Shown here: positions 49,500-59,744 of the stretch, piece by piece | How the letters are laid out: every line of letters begins with the position of its first letter | Numbering within the stretch: the stretch's first letter is position 1 | NCBI GenBank assembly: GCA_036925085.1 | Contig: JAUPFP010000071.1 | Span: 632,001-696,000, forward strand | From: Brachycybe producta | Taxonomy: Eukaryota > Arthropoda > Diplopoda > Playtdesmida > Andrognathidae | Direction of reading: 5' to 3' | Length of the DNA stretch: 64,000 nt | Translations under genes and position numbers: made by a program | The notes under the pieces: model-generated | What the model saw: only the letters and a program-made list of their open reading frames with translations | What the model was told of the DNA's origin: nothing | Database searches by the model: none

Positions 49500-51779
49500 T
49501 ACTATTATTATTACTACTATTATTATTATTATTATTATTCAAATGAGAAAATAGACTATTTTTCAATTTCTTTCAAGAAATTAAAGTAAATCAATTTTTA
49601 ATTTTAAAGGTGGTTTTAAAATGTAAAAAATGCATCTCGAAATCTGATTATTCTGTTTCTTAGAAGCAAAATTCAAGAGAAACTTAAAATTATTTTAGAA
49701 ATTTTAGAATTTTATAATTTTAGAATAAGCTTTTCATCTCAGTTTGAGATAAACCCAACTATAAGAGACAATATTTTTAAAAACAAAATTTGTCTATAAA
49801 ATAGTATTTTAAAACATATCAACATGAAAATCCTTTTTAAGTGGTTCGGCAACCGTTCTAGTTTCTAACACACTTTCAATTTCTCCTTAGTGTTGCTCAT
49901 GAAATGCAGAATAATTAAGAGTTCGTAAATCAACTGTTCAATAAAACATTTTAAATAAGAATTTTGAGAACCATTTTTATTTTAATTGATCGCGATTTTT
50001 AGTATTTAATTAACTTTAACAAATTTATGTAATTTAATATGTTATCAACAATATGGTAAATAAATTAACAAAAAAAAAGTTTTTTTAAGATCAAAACTAT
50101 TTTCATGGTGAAAACAATTTCGAACTTATTTACAAACTAGAAGGGCAAACAAAGATCTACAGATAATTAACATTATGCCATAATAGAAACTTCACTTTTT
50201 ATGGTCGTTTTCACAGAAGTTTTTTTATAAAATGACCACAAAAAGTTGCTTTTCCATGATGTCATCCTGAAAATGATCCATATTTCTTCATTTACTTATT
50301 CTAGCCGCGAACAAATCTTAAAATGTTTTTTAATAGTTGATTTTAAAAGCGTTTTCGTCGTTCATTCTGCGCCCATTAAAAGATTTTCGTCTTAAGAAGT
50401 TTGATGGACAGTTTGCTCATTTTTAAACTTTTGTTTATTCAGCTGTATTTCATGGAGCAACCAACACTAAGAAGAAAAATTAAAAATATGTTAGAAACTA
50501 GAACGATAGCTGAGCTACTCTTCTAGTTTCTAAAACACGCAGTTCGAGGGCCATTTACACTTTAAAATCAGCTTAATATAGTAAGTCATTTTTTGACCCT
50601 CCCCCCATTGGAAACTAGAAGTGTAAAGCATTCAATTAAGAGTAATTTCATGTTGATTGTTATCTTTCAAAATAAGCTTTTTAGGGTCAATTTGAAAACG
50701 ACCCAACGTTTAAAAATGTTTATTTTGAAAGATAGCACCTTTGAGTGATTATGCTACCCTTCTAGTTTCTAAAAGACTCAAGTTTCTCATGATTTAGATG
50801 ACGTCCACCTTTATTGATAGAAACTAGAAACTGACCTGAACTGATCTCGGTTACTGAACGTCTCCTGTTTGAGCGAAAGAATGACTGGTCCCAAATCATC
50901 GTCACTTCCGAAATAGTTCCAATGTTCGGACGCATAAAAATACTTCTCGTAAGTTTCCTGTTCAAAAGAGGCCAACTCAAAAGTTCCGTGTCTTTGAAAT
51001 GTCTCTTCAATAGTTAGAGGAGGTATTTTAAGACTTATACAAACTGAAACGGAAACGTTTTCGTTGTTTAACGTATTATTGTTATCTATAATATCGAGAG
51101 GAGTCGTCGTCGTCGTCGTTGCTGCTGCTGCTGATGTCGTCCCTGTTGTGCGTACTGAGGAGATGTTGTCATCGGATAACGAAATGTCTTTGATGGCCGA
51201 AGAAGTGGATGGGATATCTGCTACATCGGTAATAGTTGCAGCAAAAGCTGCAGCTGAATTCGGAGCAGAAGACGAAGTTGTAGGAGGAGGAGGAGGAGAA
51301 ATTGGGGCAGTGGTAATGGTAATGGTCGTTGTGGTCGTCGTCGCAGGACTGGAAGACGTCGCCTCCGCTTTGTGAAGACTGCACTCTATCCAGTAACCTG
51401 GAGTCGGTACCATTTTGTGCGGATACCGAGGACACAGTGATTCTTGACATGCCTGAGGAGGTAACGGAAATACGAGGGTTGTAGAACTTTTTCGACGAGC
51501 CACCGCATAACCGAGACTTTGTCCTTTGAACTCTCGAAGAGTCTTTAAAAAATCGACACTGTCCGAAGACAAAACGTCGGCATAATGCAAGTCGCAGAGA
51601 AACTTGTTGAGCCAACGTTTTGCCTTCGTAAGGTTCGAACCGGACAAAACTAAATTGCAAGTGTCGCAACGAAGACATTCTTCGTGATAAAAACCACGTT
51701 CGTCTCCCGGTTGTTCCCATGTTCTAGATACTTGATACGATAGAATGGGAAGGTTGCAAGCGAAACATATCACAGACAT
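31193..51779 (-). CDS. LIM + Rap-GAP + BTB-BACK protein with serine-rich tail
   Basis: Sixteen coding exons in transcript order: 51779-50836, 49138-48958, 46089-45945, 42249-42110, 40690-40526, 40421-40350, 39352-39266, 38750-38665, 38568-38353, 37557-37411, 37326-37172, 35961-35855, 35680-35498, 34651-34402, 33598-33513, 31759-31193; 1176 aa, every junction GT-AG and in phase. Residues 5-65 form one LIM finger (C5, C8, H32, C35, C38, C41, C62, H65). After a Thr/Ser/Pro-rich linker (about 140-230) comes a Rap-GAP domain (about 265-578) with [49 protein letters not shown] and RHIGNDIV, whose N479 is the catalytic Asn that stimulates GTP hydrolysis by Rap. A BTB domain follows ([27 protein letters not shown]; then [17 protein letters not shown]), split by about 125 residues of insert. 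A BACK-like part has [18 protein letters not shown]. The tail is Ser-rich and basic. The C-terminal half resembles arthropod serine-enriched protein (gprs). The role is inferred: Rap inactivation tied to a BTB adaptor. Confidence 0.9.
31932..32034. repeat. (GA)n/poly-G simple repeat
   Basis: GA dinucleotides interrupted by a 14-base G run, in the last intron of the LIM/Rap-GAP/BTB gene. Confidence 0.9.
32473..32885. repeat. Two adjacent foldback MITE copies
   Basis: A diverged copy (about 32473-32645) has tips GTAAACTAGAAAAGTA and ACTTTTCCAGTTTTAC. A clearer one (32690-32885) has GAAACTAGAATGGTTGC and GGCTACCCTTCAAGTTTC. Both lie in the last intron. Confidence 0.7.
33376..33444. repeat. (CT)n microsatellite
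   Basis: About 68 bp of CT, in the intron after exon 33598-33513. Confidence 0.95.
34725..34945. repeat. Foldback MITE copy
   Basis: GCCAGAAACTAAAATAGTAA at the left and CTACTATTCTAGTTTTGAA at the right are inverted tips. The arms contain the family TTAACATTTTTAAGACAATT and AAAATATCATCATAGAAATA blocks. Confidence 0.7.
37665..38015. repeat. Foldback MITE, near full-length copy
   Basis: It starts TTGGTTTTAAAATGTAAACG, passes ACAAACTAGAAGGGTATC and returns through CAACTACTGTTCTAACACAC to an outer arm with TGTTGCTTCTGAAATAC. It lies in the intron between exons 38568-38353 and 37557-37411. Confidence 0.8.
40220..40248. repeat. (GA)n microsatellite
   Basis: About 28 bp of GA, intronic. Confidence 0.9.
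41157..41400. repeat. Half copy of the foldback MITE family
   Basis: It has a well-preserved left outer arm (TTAAGGTAGTTTTAAAGTGT, CTGCCTTTCATAAGCAAC) and core (AAAATTAGAATGGTAG). The right arm is missing. Confidence 0.7.
41491..41723. mobile_element. pogo/Tigger-like MITE, 233 bp
   Basis: CAATAGAGCTTCGATTATCG at the left and CGATAATCGACGTTCTATTG at the right are inverted repeats flanked by TA on both sides. Inside are further TTATCGGAAC and GATTATTGGAAC copies in opposite orientation. No transposase. Confidence 0.88.
41773..41861. repeat. Near-perfect 42-bp hairpin
   Basis: The two 42-bp arms (41773-41814 and 41820-41861) differ at two positions and are separated by 5 bases. The arm sequence includes TTTTTTTCAAGCTACTTTGA. 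No terminal family resemblance was recognised. Confidence 0.92.
43043..43098. repeat. (AT)n microsatellite
   Basis: About 54 bp of AT dinucleotide in an intron. Confidence 0.95.
43140..43410 (+). mobile_element. 3' end of a LINE reverse transcriptase ORF plus tail
   Basis: Plus-strand reading gives [18 protein letters not shown], a recognisable carboxyl-terminal segment of CR1/L2/Jockey-type LINE ORF2. It is followed by the dispersed tail (TTGACAATGCATTTC, CCCTCTACCACAGGCC, GGCTGCTTGCAGAGTAATTA). 5'-truncated, as usual for LINE copies. Confidence 0.75.
44865..45095. repeat. Foldback MITE copy
   Basis: The core AGAAATTAGAACAATTTTTC is degraded at the left. The right arm AAAAGCTTATTTTAAAA and TAGTTTTCTAGTTTCTAAAA is clear. 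Confidence 0.65.
46138..46212. repeat. (AT)n microsatellite
   Basis: About 74 bp of AT dinucleotide beginning 50 bp upstream of exon 46089-45945 of the LIM/Rap-GAP/BTB gene. Confidence 0.95.
47585..48131. mobile_element. hAT-like non-autonomous element
   Basis: The left end TGTAGGGGTCGACCGATA and the right end TATCAGTGCATCTCTACA are inverted with a few changes. Sub-terminal ATCGGC/GCCGAT motifs recur in both halves. Flanking 8-mers do not match, so the target duplication is lost or my boundary is off. Confidence 0.65.
48393..48535. mobile_element. GC-rich hAT-like remnant
   Basis: A GC-rich block from GGCCCGGCGTTAGGGCAAGG to CTCTAGGGCCGGCAG in an AT-rich intron, with loosely inverted GGCCGGC-type ends. 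A preceding C-rich stretch (48131-48260) may be another old repeat. Confidence 0.45.
49455..49540. repeat. (ATT)n microsatellite
   Basis: ATT/ACT trinucleotides over about 85 bp, in intron 1 of the LIM/Rap-GAP/BTB gene. Confidence 0.93.
49610..49930. repeat. Foldback MITE copy
   Basis: Left outer arm AAGGTGGTTTTAAAATGTAA with TCTGATTATTCTG; right arm CAACCGTTCTAGTTTCTAAC and AGTGTTGCTCATGAAATGC. The left inner core is degraded. Confidence 0.75.
50125..50580. repeat. Fragmented foldback MITE copies
   Basis: ACAAACTAGAAGGGCAAAC at 50133, and AGAAACTAGAACGATAGCTG joined almost directly to GCTACTCTTCTAGTTTCTAA at 50492-50532 (arms with the centre deleted), plus an outer right arm to about 50580. 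Confidence 0.65.
50608..50790. repeat. Foldback MITE copy beside exon 1
   Basis: GAAACTAGAAGTGTAAAGC at the left and GCTACCCTTCTAGTTTCTAA at the right. It ends about 45 bp from the 5' splice site at 50836 of the LIM/Rap-GAP/BTB gene. Confidence 0.8.
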
Positions 51780-51850
51780 GTTGGCGCCGGTGGCCGTGCC
51801 CGTGTCCGACAAGGAATGGCGCAGCCGCCGCCGTTGCTATCGAAGAGCAT
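51770..51850 (-). promoter_or_regulatory. Possible upstream ORF overlapping the start of the LIM/Rap-GAP/BTB gene
   Basis: An ATG at 51850 in a good context (CACCATGC) opens 26 codons that end at TGA in 51772-51770, overlapping the main ATG (51779) by 10 nt in another frame. A second upstream ATG 11 nt earlier opens the third frame and also overlaps. An in-frame TAG lies upstream of the main ATG. If transcription starts further upstream these would lower main-ORF initiation. The 5' end of the mRNA is not known from sequence. Confidence 0.3.
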
Positions 51851-53125
51851 GGTGCTTTCATCGACGATCTACGTCGAGACACCAAACTATCGAAGATCGG
51901 ACATCGGTATAAAACACCGGTTGTTGTTCAATGATAATGAGGATGATGTTGCTGTCCATCGAAGAAACTGTTCGTCCGCCATCAAATCAGTCAGTCAAAC
52001 GTGTGTATGTGTCACAAAATGATAAAATTGCTGTAACACATGCAGCAACTAGTTGCTTCCTCTTTTTCTATCTCTCTCTGAGTGGAACAGATGATAACCA
52101 ATTGCAGAATTGAAGAGTTTTCACTTAAGGCCACCTGTGTCTCTCTTATCTCCCACTTTTAATCATCTGCTTTTCTATTCTGCGAGAAATAAAAACATAT
52201 ACAGAAATGATGAAGTACCACCACCAGCTACCACCGCGTACACCAAGTTTCAAAGTCCGAATTTAGTATTCAGAGGTAGAGAAGAACAATACATACGTAA
52301 TATTCATAACGTGTTTCACAATGTGCGCGTGTGCGTTTGAGTGCGTGTGGATTTATATAAAATATATAAAGATTGCTAAGCAGTTGTGCTACTTCTACTT
52401 TCTTTCGCTCTTTCTTATTCTCTCTCTTTCTTATTCTCTCTCTCTTTCTCTCTCTCTTTCTTGCTGTCTTTCAATTCTGAAGAGATGAGTGATAGAAATA
52501 CACAATACGTAAAAGCAGAGAAAGAGAAAGACTGAGAAAGTGGTTGTTGAAGTACGAGGTTTATATGAGAGGACTCGCTGCTTCTAGAGTGAATGTCACG
52601 TGTGTGCGTGTTCTCTCCCTCTATTTCACTCTCTTTCCCTTTATTTTCTCTCTCTCTCTTTCTCTCTCTCTGTATATTTCACTCTTATTTCGCTCTCTAT
52701 CTGTCTTTCTCTCTCTCTCCCTATCACTCTTTCTCTCTCCCTCTCTCTCTCTCTCTCTGTTTCTCTAAATTTCATTCTCTATTTTTCTTTCCGTCTTTCT
52801 TTCTCTGTACGTAACATATAGAAAAATATTCGAGTTGTATGTTACTACGGTGACAATATACAAAAAAGGAGAAAGAGAGAGAGAGAAAGAAAGAGAGAGA
52901 GAGAGAGAAAGAAAGAGAGAGAGAGAGAGAAGCAACAAGTGATTGGTTCGTTGCTTTGGTAACATCGCCATCGCCATCATGATCAGAAATAGAGAGCTAG
53001 ATAAAAAACCTTGTTTTCCAATGCAAACCGAACGACAGATAGAAAGATATTTTAATAATGTATATACAGCATGATCCACTAAATTTAGTTGACGAAAGAC
53101 GAACAAAATATTTTGCTTACGATGG
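51851..53125. other. Upstream region of the LIM/Rap-GAP/BTB gene with CT and GA tracts
   Basis: No other exon is supported. 52395-52470 and 52618-52760 are CT-rich on the plus strand and 52866-52932 is GA-rich, so the tracts are mutually complementary. The region should contain the promoter and leader; no core promoter motif can be named with confidence. Confidence 0.45.
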
Positions 53126-53129
53126 TCTC

Positions 53130-53515
53130 TGAACAGCTGATTTTCGAACTCTGATTACATTCTGTCTTTCACAAGAGCAAACTTAAAAAAAAATAGAAAA
53201 TGTTTTAGTAAATATAAGGATAGCTCTATTACTTAAGGGTACTTTTATGTAGTTATTGTTCAAAATAACCTTTTTATAAACAAAAATTAAAAAAATGTCG
53301 TCCGCTTAAAGTTGGGTGATTTTTTAATAAAGATAAAAAGCTTATTTTGAAAGATATCAACATGAAAGTACTCTTATAAGTGATGGAGCTACCCTTCTAG
53401 TCTCTAAAATACTTTCAAGTTTCTCTTTATTTTTGCAACTGAAAAACAGATTAATCAAAGTTCGAGAGGCATTATTTACACTTTAAAACCACCTTAAGTG
53501 AAAGCATTCAGCAAA
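53130..53515. repeat. Foldback MITE, near full-length copy
   Basis: Left outer arm TTTTCGAACTCTGATTACAT with TCTGTCTTTCACAAGAGC; right core GAGCTACCCTTCTAGTCTCT and end CACTTTAAAACCACCTTAAG. This copy defines the right terminus of the family well. Confidence 0.82.
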
Positions 53516-54059
53516 ACGTATTTAATTGTATTTAGCTCAGGCGTAAAGAAGGTTGAAGTGTTGCACAGCAAATATTTAAAATAATATAAACATAATTTTA
53601 TTTATTTAGTGAAACATTATGTAAATAATTTGAAAAAACATTTTTGTCATAATTAAAATTGAATAATTGTTTGCGGATGTAGACTCAATATTAGAAGCAA
53701 CCCCTTAAAATAGGCAATCACTGATAATACTGCTGTTATCAGTGATTGCCTAGTTTCGGGCTGTATATTTTAGTGTGTAATTCCAGTTTGACGTTTGGAT
53801 GGGTGAATGTTGAATCGGTGGCCGAAATTGGGGCATGGGACATTTTCTTTTAGCAAAAGTTTACGTCTTCAAATTGTCACCCTTTTCTTTAAAGAACAAA
53901 CAAATTTGTTAAAAGACCAAATTTTGGCCATTTATTTAACAACTCAGCGCCATCAATAGCAAACGCCAAGTAAAGATGACATACAACAGTATATTAAATT
54001 ATCAAAATCAGTAAAAGAAATTGCATGACAATATCTTTCAAAATAAACAATTTATTCTA

Positions 54060-54425
54060 TCTTCCATTAAGAGAGAAATCTGGTAGTTCAATCACTTAAC
54101 AATATTTTTATGTCGATATCTTTTAAAATAAGCTTTTTTTATGATCTGGCTTTGAAAAATGATAAATATATTTTTTTTTAATTTGTGTTGTTTCTAAAAA
54201 AAGTTCATTTTGAAAGACCCCAATATTGAAAATACTATCAAGAGATTCAGCTTCTGTTCTAGTTTCTAAGGCACTTCATTTTTTTATTAAATAGAGTTCG
54301 GTCATAGCCCCCCCCCCCACTATAGATGTAAAATGCCTATTTTAAAAGATACCGCAATTAGATCAATTTTACGTGATTCAATTTTTTACTCTTCTAGTTT
54401 CTAAGATAAACTTTAGATTTCTTTT
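54060..54425. repeat. Foldback MITE copies, rearranged
   Basis: A left core remnant with CAATCACTTAACAATATTTT, a right core CTGTTCTAGTTTCTAAGGC, a 10-base C run, and a second right core TACTCTTCTAGTTTCTAAG at about 54390. Confidence 0.65.
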
Positions 54426-55477
54426 CAGACCAAAAAACAAAAACAGAATTCAAACTAGTTATAAGTATAAATTTTAGTGTTTTCTCTGAACTATAAAAAC
54501 CTGTGAAAAGATAGAAAAGTCAATAAAGTGACATCTTCATTTCTTATTACTTTGTACTTTTTTTTTAGTTTGTTCTAATTTCCATTATTATCAGAACGTA
54601 ATGTCGCATCCTTATGTTTTTCGTCTTAACATCATTTTAAGACTTCACCTTGTCATTAATCATGTGATTTAAAAGAGTGTCGCCGCCATTTGTATTATGC
54701 AAAAGAGTTGAAGAGTTGGGGTTGTGCCTCTCTTTCCCCTAAACCCCACTTCCCTATGTGAAGAGTAAGGGGCAGAAAGGGTGGGTTGGCCCCAATAGAA
54801 GAAGAATGGAATGAAATATATCGCAGCGTGATGTTCTTGTTACCATAGTAACCTTAAGGTTATGTCACTTTTTAATGTTCCCTTCAACTTAGCAAAAGCC
54901 AAAAAAAATAAGGACTAGAAGAGAGTGGGGAGGGGGGGGATAAGGGTAAGGAGGCCAAAAATGATGATGATGATGATGGTTCTCTCTCCTTGTAATATAA
55001 GCAATTTTTATGCCTTGCTTTCTTTCTCTTTTTCGCTGTTTATTTGGAAAAGTTACAAAAAGGAACACCTGCTGCTCACTTCGAGACTTTTAGTACATTG
55101 CTTGCTTGGATCGCAATCTAATCGCACACACACACATAAAAACACACACACACAAAGAAAACACAATTCAGAATATAAAACCACTTGGTTTTTACATTAT
55201 GAATTGTGTTCTCCGCTCTCTGTGCCTCTCTTTCTTAGTGCGTGCGTGCGTGTTCTTCCCTTTCGTGTATGCTGCACGTGCAATGCAAACATACAGAAGT
55301 AAAATGTGACAGAGAGAGATAGAGAGAGAGAGAGAGAGAAAGAAAACACATTAAAAAAGTACAAAGTAGGCCTTATTTTATGTCACAAACTGTGTTTCGT
55401 CTTTTTTTTTCTCTACACGTTTGCGTCTGTGTGTGTGCACGTCGTAGATTCGTAGTATTAGTGTTTTAATACATAGA
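54426..55477. other. Non-coding stretch with simple repeats
   Basis: No supported exon. It contains (ATG)n near 54960, (CA)n near 55125-55155 and (GA)n at 55312-55340. Confidence 0.45.
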
Positions 55478-55613
55478 CCATACTTTTAGACGGCAAAATG
55501 AAAGCCCGAAGGTGGTTAGACTGTAGTTGCAATGAAAAAACTTCAAGGTGGTCAGTTTTGGCAACAACCCGACTTCCTTTTACAATCGAAAAGTGACCTG
55601 TGTGCCAAGGGCC
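55478..55613. mobile_element. Truncated relative of the 59745 MITE
   Basis: The right end CTGTGTGCCAAGGGCCTTAA and the internal CAGTTTTGGCAACAACCCGA match the element at 59745-59909. The left end is degraded. Confidence 0.6.
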
Positions 55614-56431
55614 TTAACCATTGCTTACCATATATCAGATAGCCAAAGTTAATAATAAACTCATTTCCTTTTCATAGGAAATTCCATTTAATAATTGATG
55701 AGTTTAGCACTAGCTTTGACTATTTTACATCAGTTATTAATAATAAAACACTTGAGTATGTATACGTCTAAGAGATAGATCACACACGCAGAAAATAGAA
55801 ATAGAAATTTAAAAAAAAAGCAGAACAATGTTATAATATATCTTTGTACTCAAAGTTGTGTTAAATGCTTTATAAAGTGAGATTTTTTTTCAGCATGTGT
55901 AATATATCCCTAAATTTTAACCAAGTTTCCGAATTGTGAGAAAATTCCAAATTCGATCGTTTTTTCTCTCTCTCTCTTTCTCTTTTTTATATATATTTTT
56001 GTTGTTGCTTTGTTTTCTACACAAACTAAAACTAAAAGCCGATGCAAATCCTTAATTTCAACTGAGTTCTTTTGTCGTCGTCATTTGTTCCTCACAAATT
56101 GACTAAAGTTAAAATCGATGATGTTATTTATCGATTTTGTCATAACTGTATCAACAACGAAAGAAAAAAGCAAAACATGAAGCTCTATACTGATATATAT
56201 ATATATATATAATGTATTAGCCTGCTTTTCCACTTTCCTTCCTCCCTCCCCCCCCCCCCTTTAAAATTATTCATCCTCTTTTTTCTTGTGCAATTAGAAC
56301 GAGGATTAACATGACATGATTATTAAAGAAAAGGAAAACATATTCTTCAACAAGGATAACGATGAATGAATGAATGAATATCTTTTAAATGAGACCCCTA
56401 TCTAGGTTGGTTTACGCGTGCGCATGCGCAA

Positions 56432-56494
<63 letters not shown>

Positions 56495-57040
56495 GATACA
56501 CGAAAATCTGGGTCAGAATTGAACAAACAAATATCACTTTCTTAAGAAATTAAGAATATATACTTGACGACGTATCCATGTTTGTGTGTTACTGACACGA
56601 CAACAACAACAACATCTTTGTAAATTGTAATGTTACATCCCTCCCTCCCTCCATTTGTACGTCTTCTAATGTGCTGCATGCATGCGCGCGTGCACTTGCA
56701 CGTACAATATGGGTGTGTACGTTGTAATGTATGTGTGCGTGTCATTGTAATTTTTTCTGCCTCTTATTGTGCGTGCATAGGTTATATTAATAATTCTGGA
56801 GGCTTACCTCTATTTTTAAATAAAAAAAATGTATTTCGATGTTAAGAGAAAGATCACACATGCTGAGAAAAAAAAATATCACTGAATTCCACTTTTTAAG
56901 GCATTTACCTGAACCGCCGCCACATATCTTTTATGTGAATCACCGAAAACATAAGATATTGTATAGAAATGTTGTGTTTGTCTCATGTTTTAATTTTTCA
57001 CCTTTGTGACAATAAATAATTATAAATATTATTATAAACC
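55614..57040. other. Non-coding stretch with microsatellites
   Basis: No supported gene. A (CT)n tract lies at about 56437-56490, an (AT)n at about 56193-56211 and a C-run near 56250. Confidence 0.45.
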
Positions 57041-57815
57041 CCTCTTAAGAGGCTACATCGCAAAATTACTTTCGAAAAATCTCCCCAAAGAGCGCTAGCA
57101 TCGTTTTTCTATTGAGCCCATAGACCCCATGTTAAAGAAAAAAATGTTAATTTTTAAAATACACATCAGTCACAGCGGCAATATGTTTATTTTTCATATT
57201 TAAAGTTGTCCAAATTTGATGGTTCAAAGTGCAATGTGCACCTTAAATACAATATATGCTGATCGAGTGATAGAATGACAAAACATTGGCAATTGCGGTT
57301 CTATTTTTTAATAACTAATGCAAAATCGTGAATTTCTAACTCGTATGTAACTCCATTGATCAGAAAAAAAAACATGTATTAAAATGCTCGTAAAAATACC
57401 TAAAAAAAATAATTTTAAAAAACCACAATTAAACCACAGTGAAACAAACACATTGGAGCACGTGTTGAATTTTTTCTGATTTTTTAAAATAATTTTTAGG
57501 AGCATTACTCAATGGAGTTTAACATAAGAGTTAGAAACTCGCGATTTTGAAATACTTTTTAAAAATAGAAAAACACTTATCAATTTTTTGTCATTATATC
57601 ACTAGATGAGCATATATTTAAGGTGCACATTGCACTTTGAACCGTCAAAATTGGACAACTTTAAATACGAAAAATAAACATATTGCCGCGAATGTGTATT
57701 TTAAAAACTAACGATTTTTCTTTAACATGGGGGTCTATGAGCTCAATAGAAAAACGATGCTAGCGCTCTTTGTGGACATATTTCAAAAGTAATTTTGCGA
57801 TGCTGCCTTTTAAGA
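57041..57815. mobile_element. Large foldback element with arms of about 360 bp
   Basis: The sequence from CTACATCGCAAAATTACTTT (57053) inward is mirrored from AAAGTAATTTTGCGATGCTG inward from 57805. Matching blocks along the whole length include GAGCGCTAGCATCGTTTTTC, ACATGGGGTCTAT in both orientations, GCACATTGCACTTTGAAC, and AACTCCATTG near the centre at about 57350/57510. The arms differ at scattered positions. I see no coding frame and no clear target duplication. Confidence 0.88.
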
Positions 57816-59744
57816 CAACAATGAACTGAGGCGACACACCTGTGCATTATATATTTGAATATAAATTAGAATAATTAATCTACAAGCAGTCCAGAGGGCC
57901 TATGACAGAGGTACAATTAAGTACAAAAGTAATTTAAAAAATACATTGCTAAAATAACATTGGGACCTAATTGAAATCTTCGATTTTCTTCTTCTTATTA
58001 AATCGATTGTTTAAATGTTTTAAGAAAACGAAAAACATCTAACAAAAAAAAGCCATCCATCAATTTTTAAAGGGTAATTATTATTAGAATAAGTGAAAAA
58101 GGAGAAGAGATATTGGAACTCCGTTTGCAGTTCATCAATCTAGAATGAAATTAATGAATCCACTGATTCACTTGTTGCAGCCAACCCCACCCCACCCCTC
58201 CTTAAGTTGCCCTTAAGCCCTCTTTTTCCTCCCCTTCCCCTCACCCCCCTTACTACAGCTAACGTTTGTTTTAAATGTAAACATTTTTGTGTTTTTTTTT
58301 CGTTCTTCTTGTAAATAAAAGTTATTTTGTATAGAAAACAATTGAAAATCTGCCTACAGATGTGTGCATAATACAATCGCATGAATACATACAGTAGACC
58401 AATACATAGGCCTACTGTAAGGTTGCCATGGCAACTATTTAGTAAAGAAAGAAAAAAACTTAAGAAAAAAAAAATACGAAACCTTTGAAAAAGTCTTCTT
58501 CAAATTAGAAACATGTTTCGTAACAAACATGGATCAAATTCGTCATCCATTTTTACACTCGATAAAACACGGACTTCCACCCCGAAAACAAACAAAGTTA
58601 GATAAAATAGACTTAAAATAAGAAAAGAAAAAAAGAGTGAATCCACGGCACAGATTGAAAAGAAAGAAAAAAATCTCAACTAAAAAAAACGAGAAACTTT
58701 AAAAAGTGAAAGAAATAAGTGAAGAATGAAATGGAAGAATTCTTATTTCGAGTGGAAATAATAAAAAAAAAAAACTTTACAACAAGAAATAATATTTCGA
58801 AACGTTTTCGTTATTTTGAGAAAAGAAGAAGAAAAAATATCCACTGTGAAAATCTTTGTGTTTATTTTAAATATGTGTTATACGGATGAAAACGAAACAC
58901 CAGTTTTTTTTTTTTTCATTTGAAACTTTATTATTATTTTTTCCTCTATTTTTTGAAAATATTTTTATTTAAGAAAAAAACAAAAATAGAAAATTGTTTT
59001 TGATTATATTTCGAGAATATATTTTCAAGAAGAAGAAAACAAAGTCGGACGTAAAAGAAAACATGAAACAAAGAAAGATCCAAAAAGAAACACAATATGG
59101 AATTTATCGTGACTACAGATGACGCTATCGTTGCCATGGCAACAATCTCTCCCAGCAACAACCAAAAAAGAAAGACAGAGAAAAGAAGAAGAGAACAACA
59201 AAAGAAAGAGAGAGAGAGAGAAAATGAAAGGGGATTCATTAGCCCTTAACCTCATCCTAACCCCTTTCATCCATTTTTTTTTCTCTCTTTTACTTATTTT
59301 CTAACAATTGTTATTTTTTTTGTTAACTTTTTTTTTTGTTCTCAAAAAACAAACAATTATTTTGACAACAAGGTAGCTTGTTAACAAGTAACAAGAAGAG
59401 AAAAAAAACTGTATACATTCTAACCGTGTTTGTGGTTCATTCAAAATATTGTTCAATAACAAAATCAAACCAGTAAATGAATGAATCCAATCGATGTTCA
59501 GAAATTGAACAGAAAACGAACTTTTCCGCCATACAGTTGTGACTTGTGTGATTGCCTAACTTAAGGGGCAACATCTTCCCAATTATTCTTTTTTTTTTTA
59601 CTTCTTTTACTTCTTTTATTCTTTACTTGTTTCAGTGTATAATATATGATGTATGTGCGTGCCGTGTTTTCTCTTAAAGTTTGTAAGCGTGTTTTCAATT
59701 GAATTTTGTGTCTTCCTTTTTTAATGCGTGCTTGTTCTTTCTTA
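57816..59744. other. Non-coding AT-rich stretch
   Basis: No supported exon. An inverted piece of the LINE tail (CAGTCCAGAGGGCCTATGAC) lies at about 57888, and (GA)n at 59207-59222. Confidence 0.45.

Noticed and set aside
51064-51375. Plus-strand frame rich in Val/Ala/Gly opposite the LIM/Rap-GAP/BTB exon 1
   Set aside because: It is the antisense image of Thr/Ala/Pro codon repeats in the real exon.
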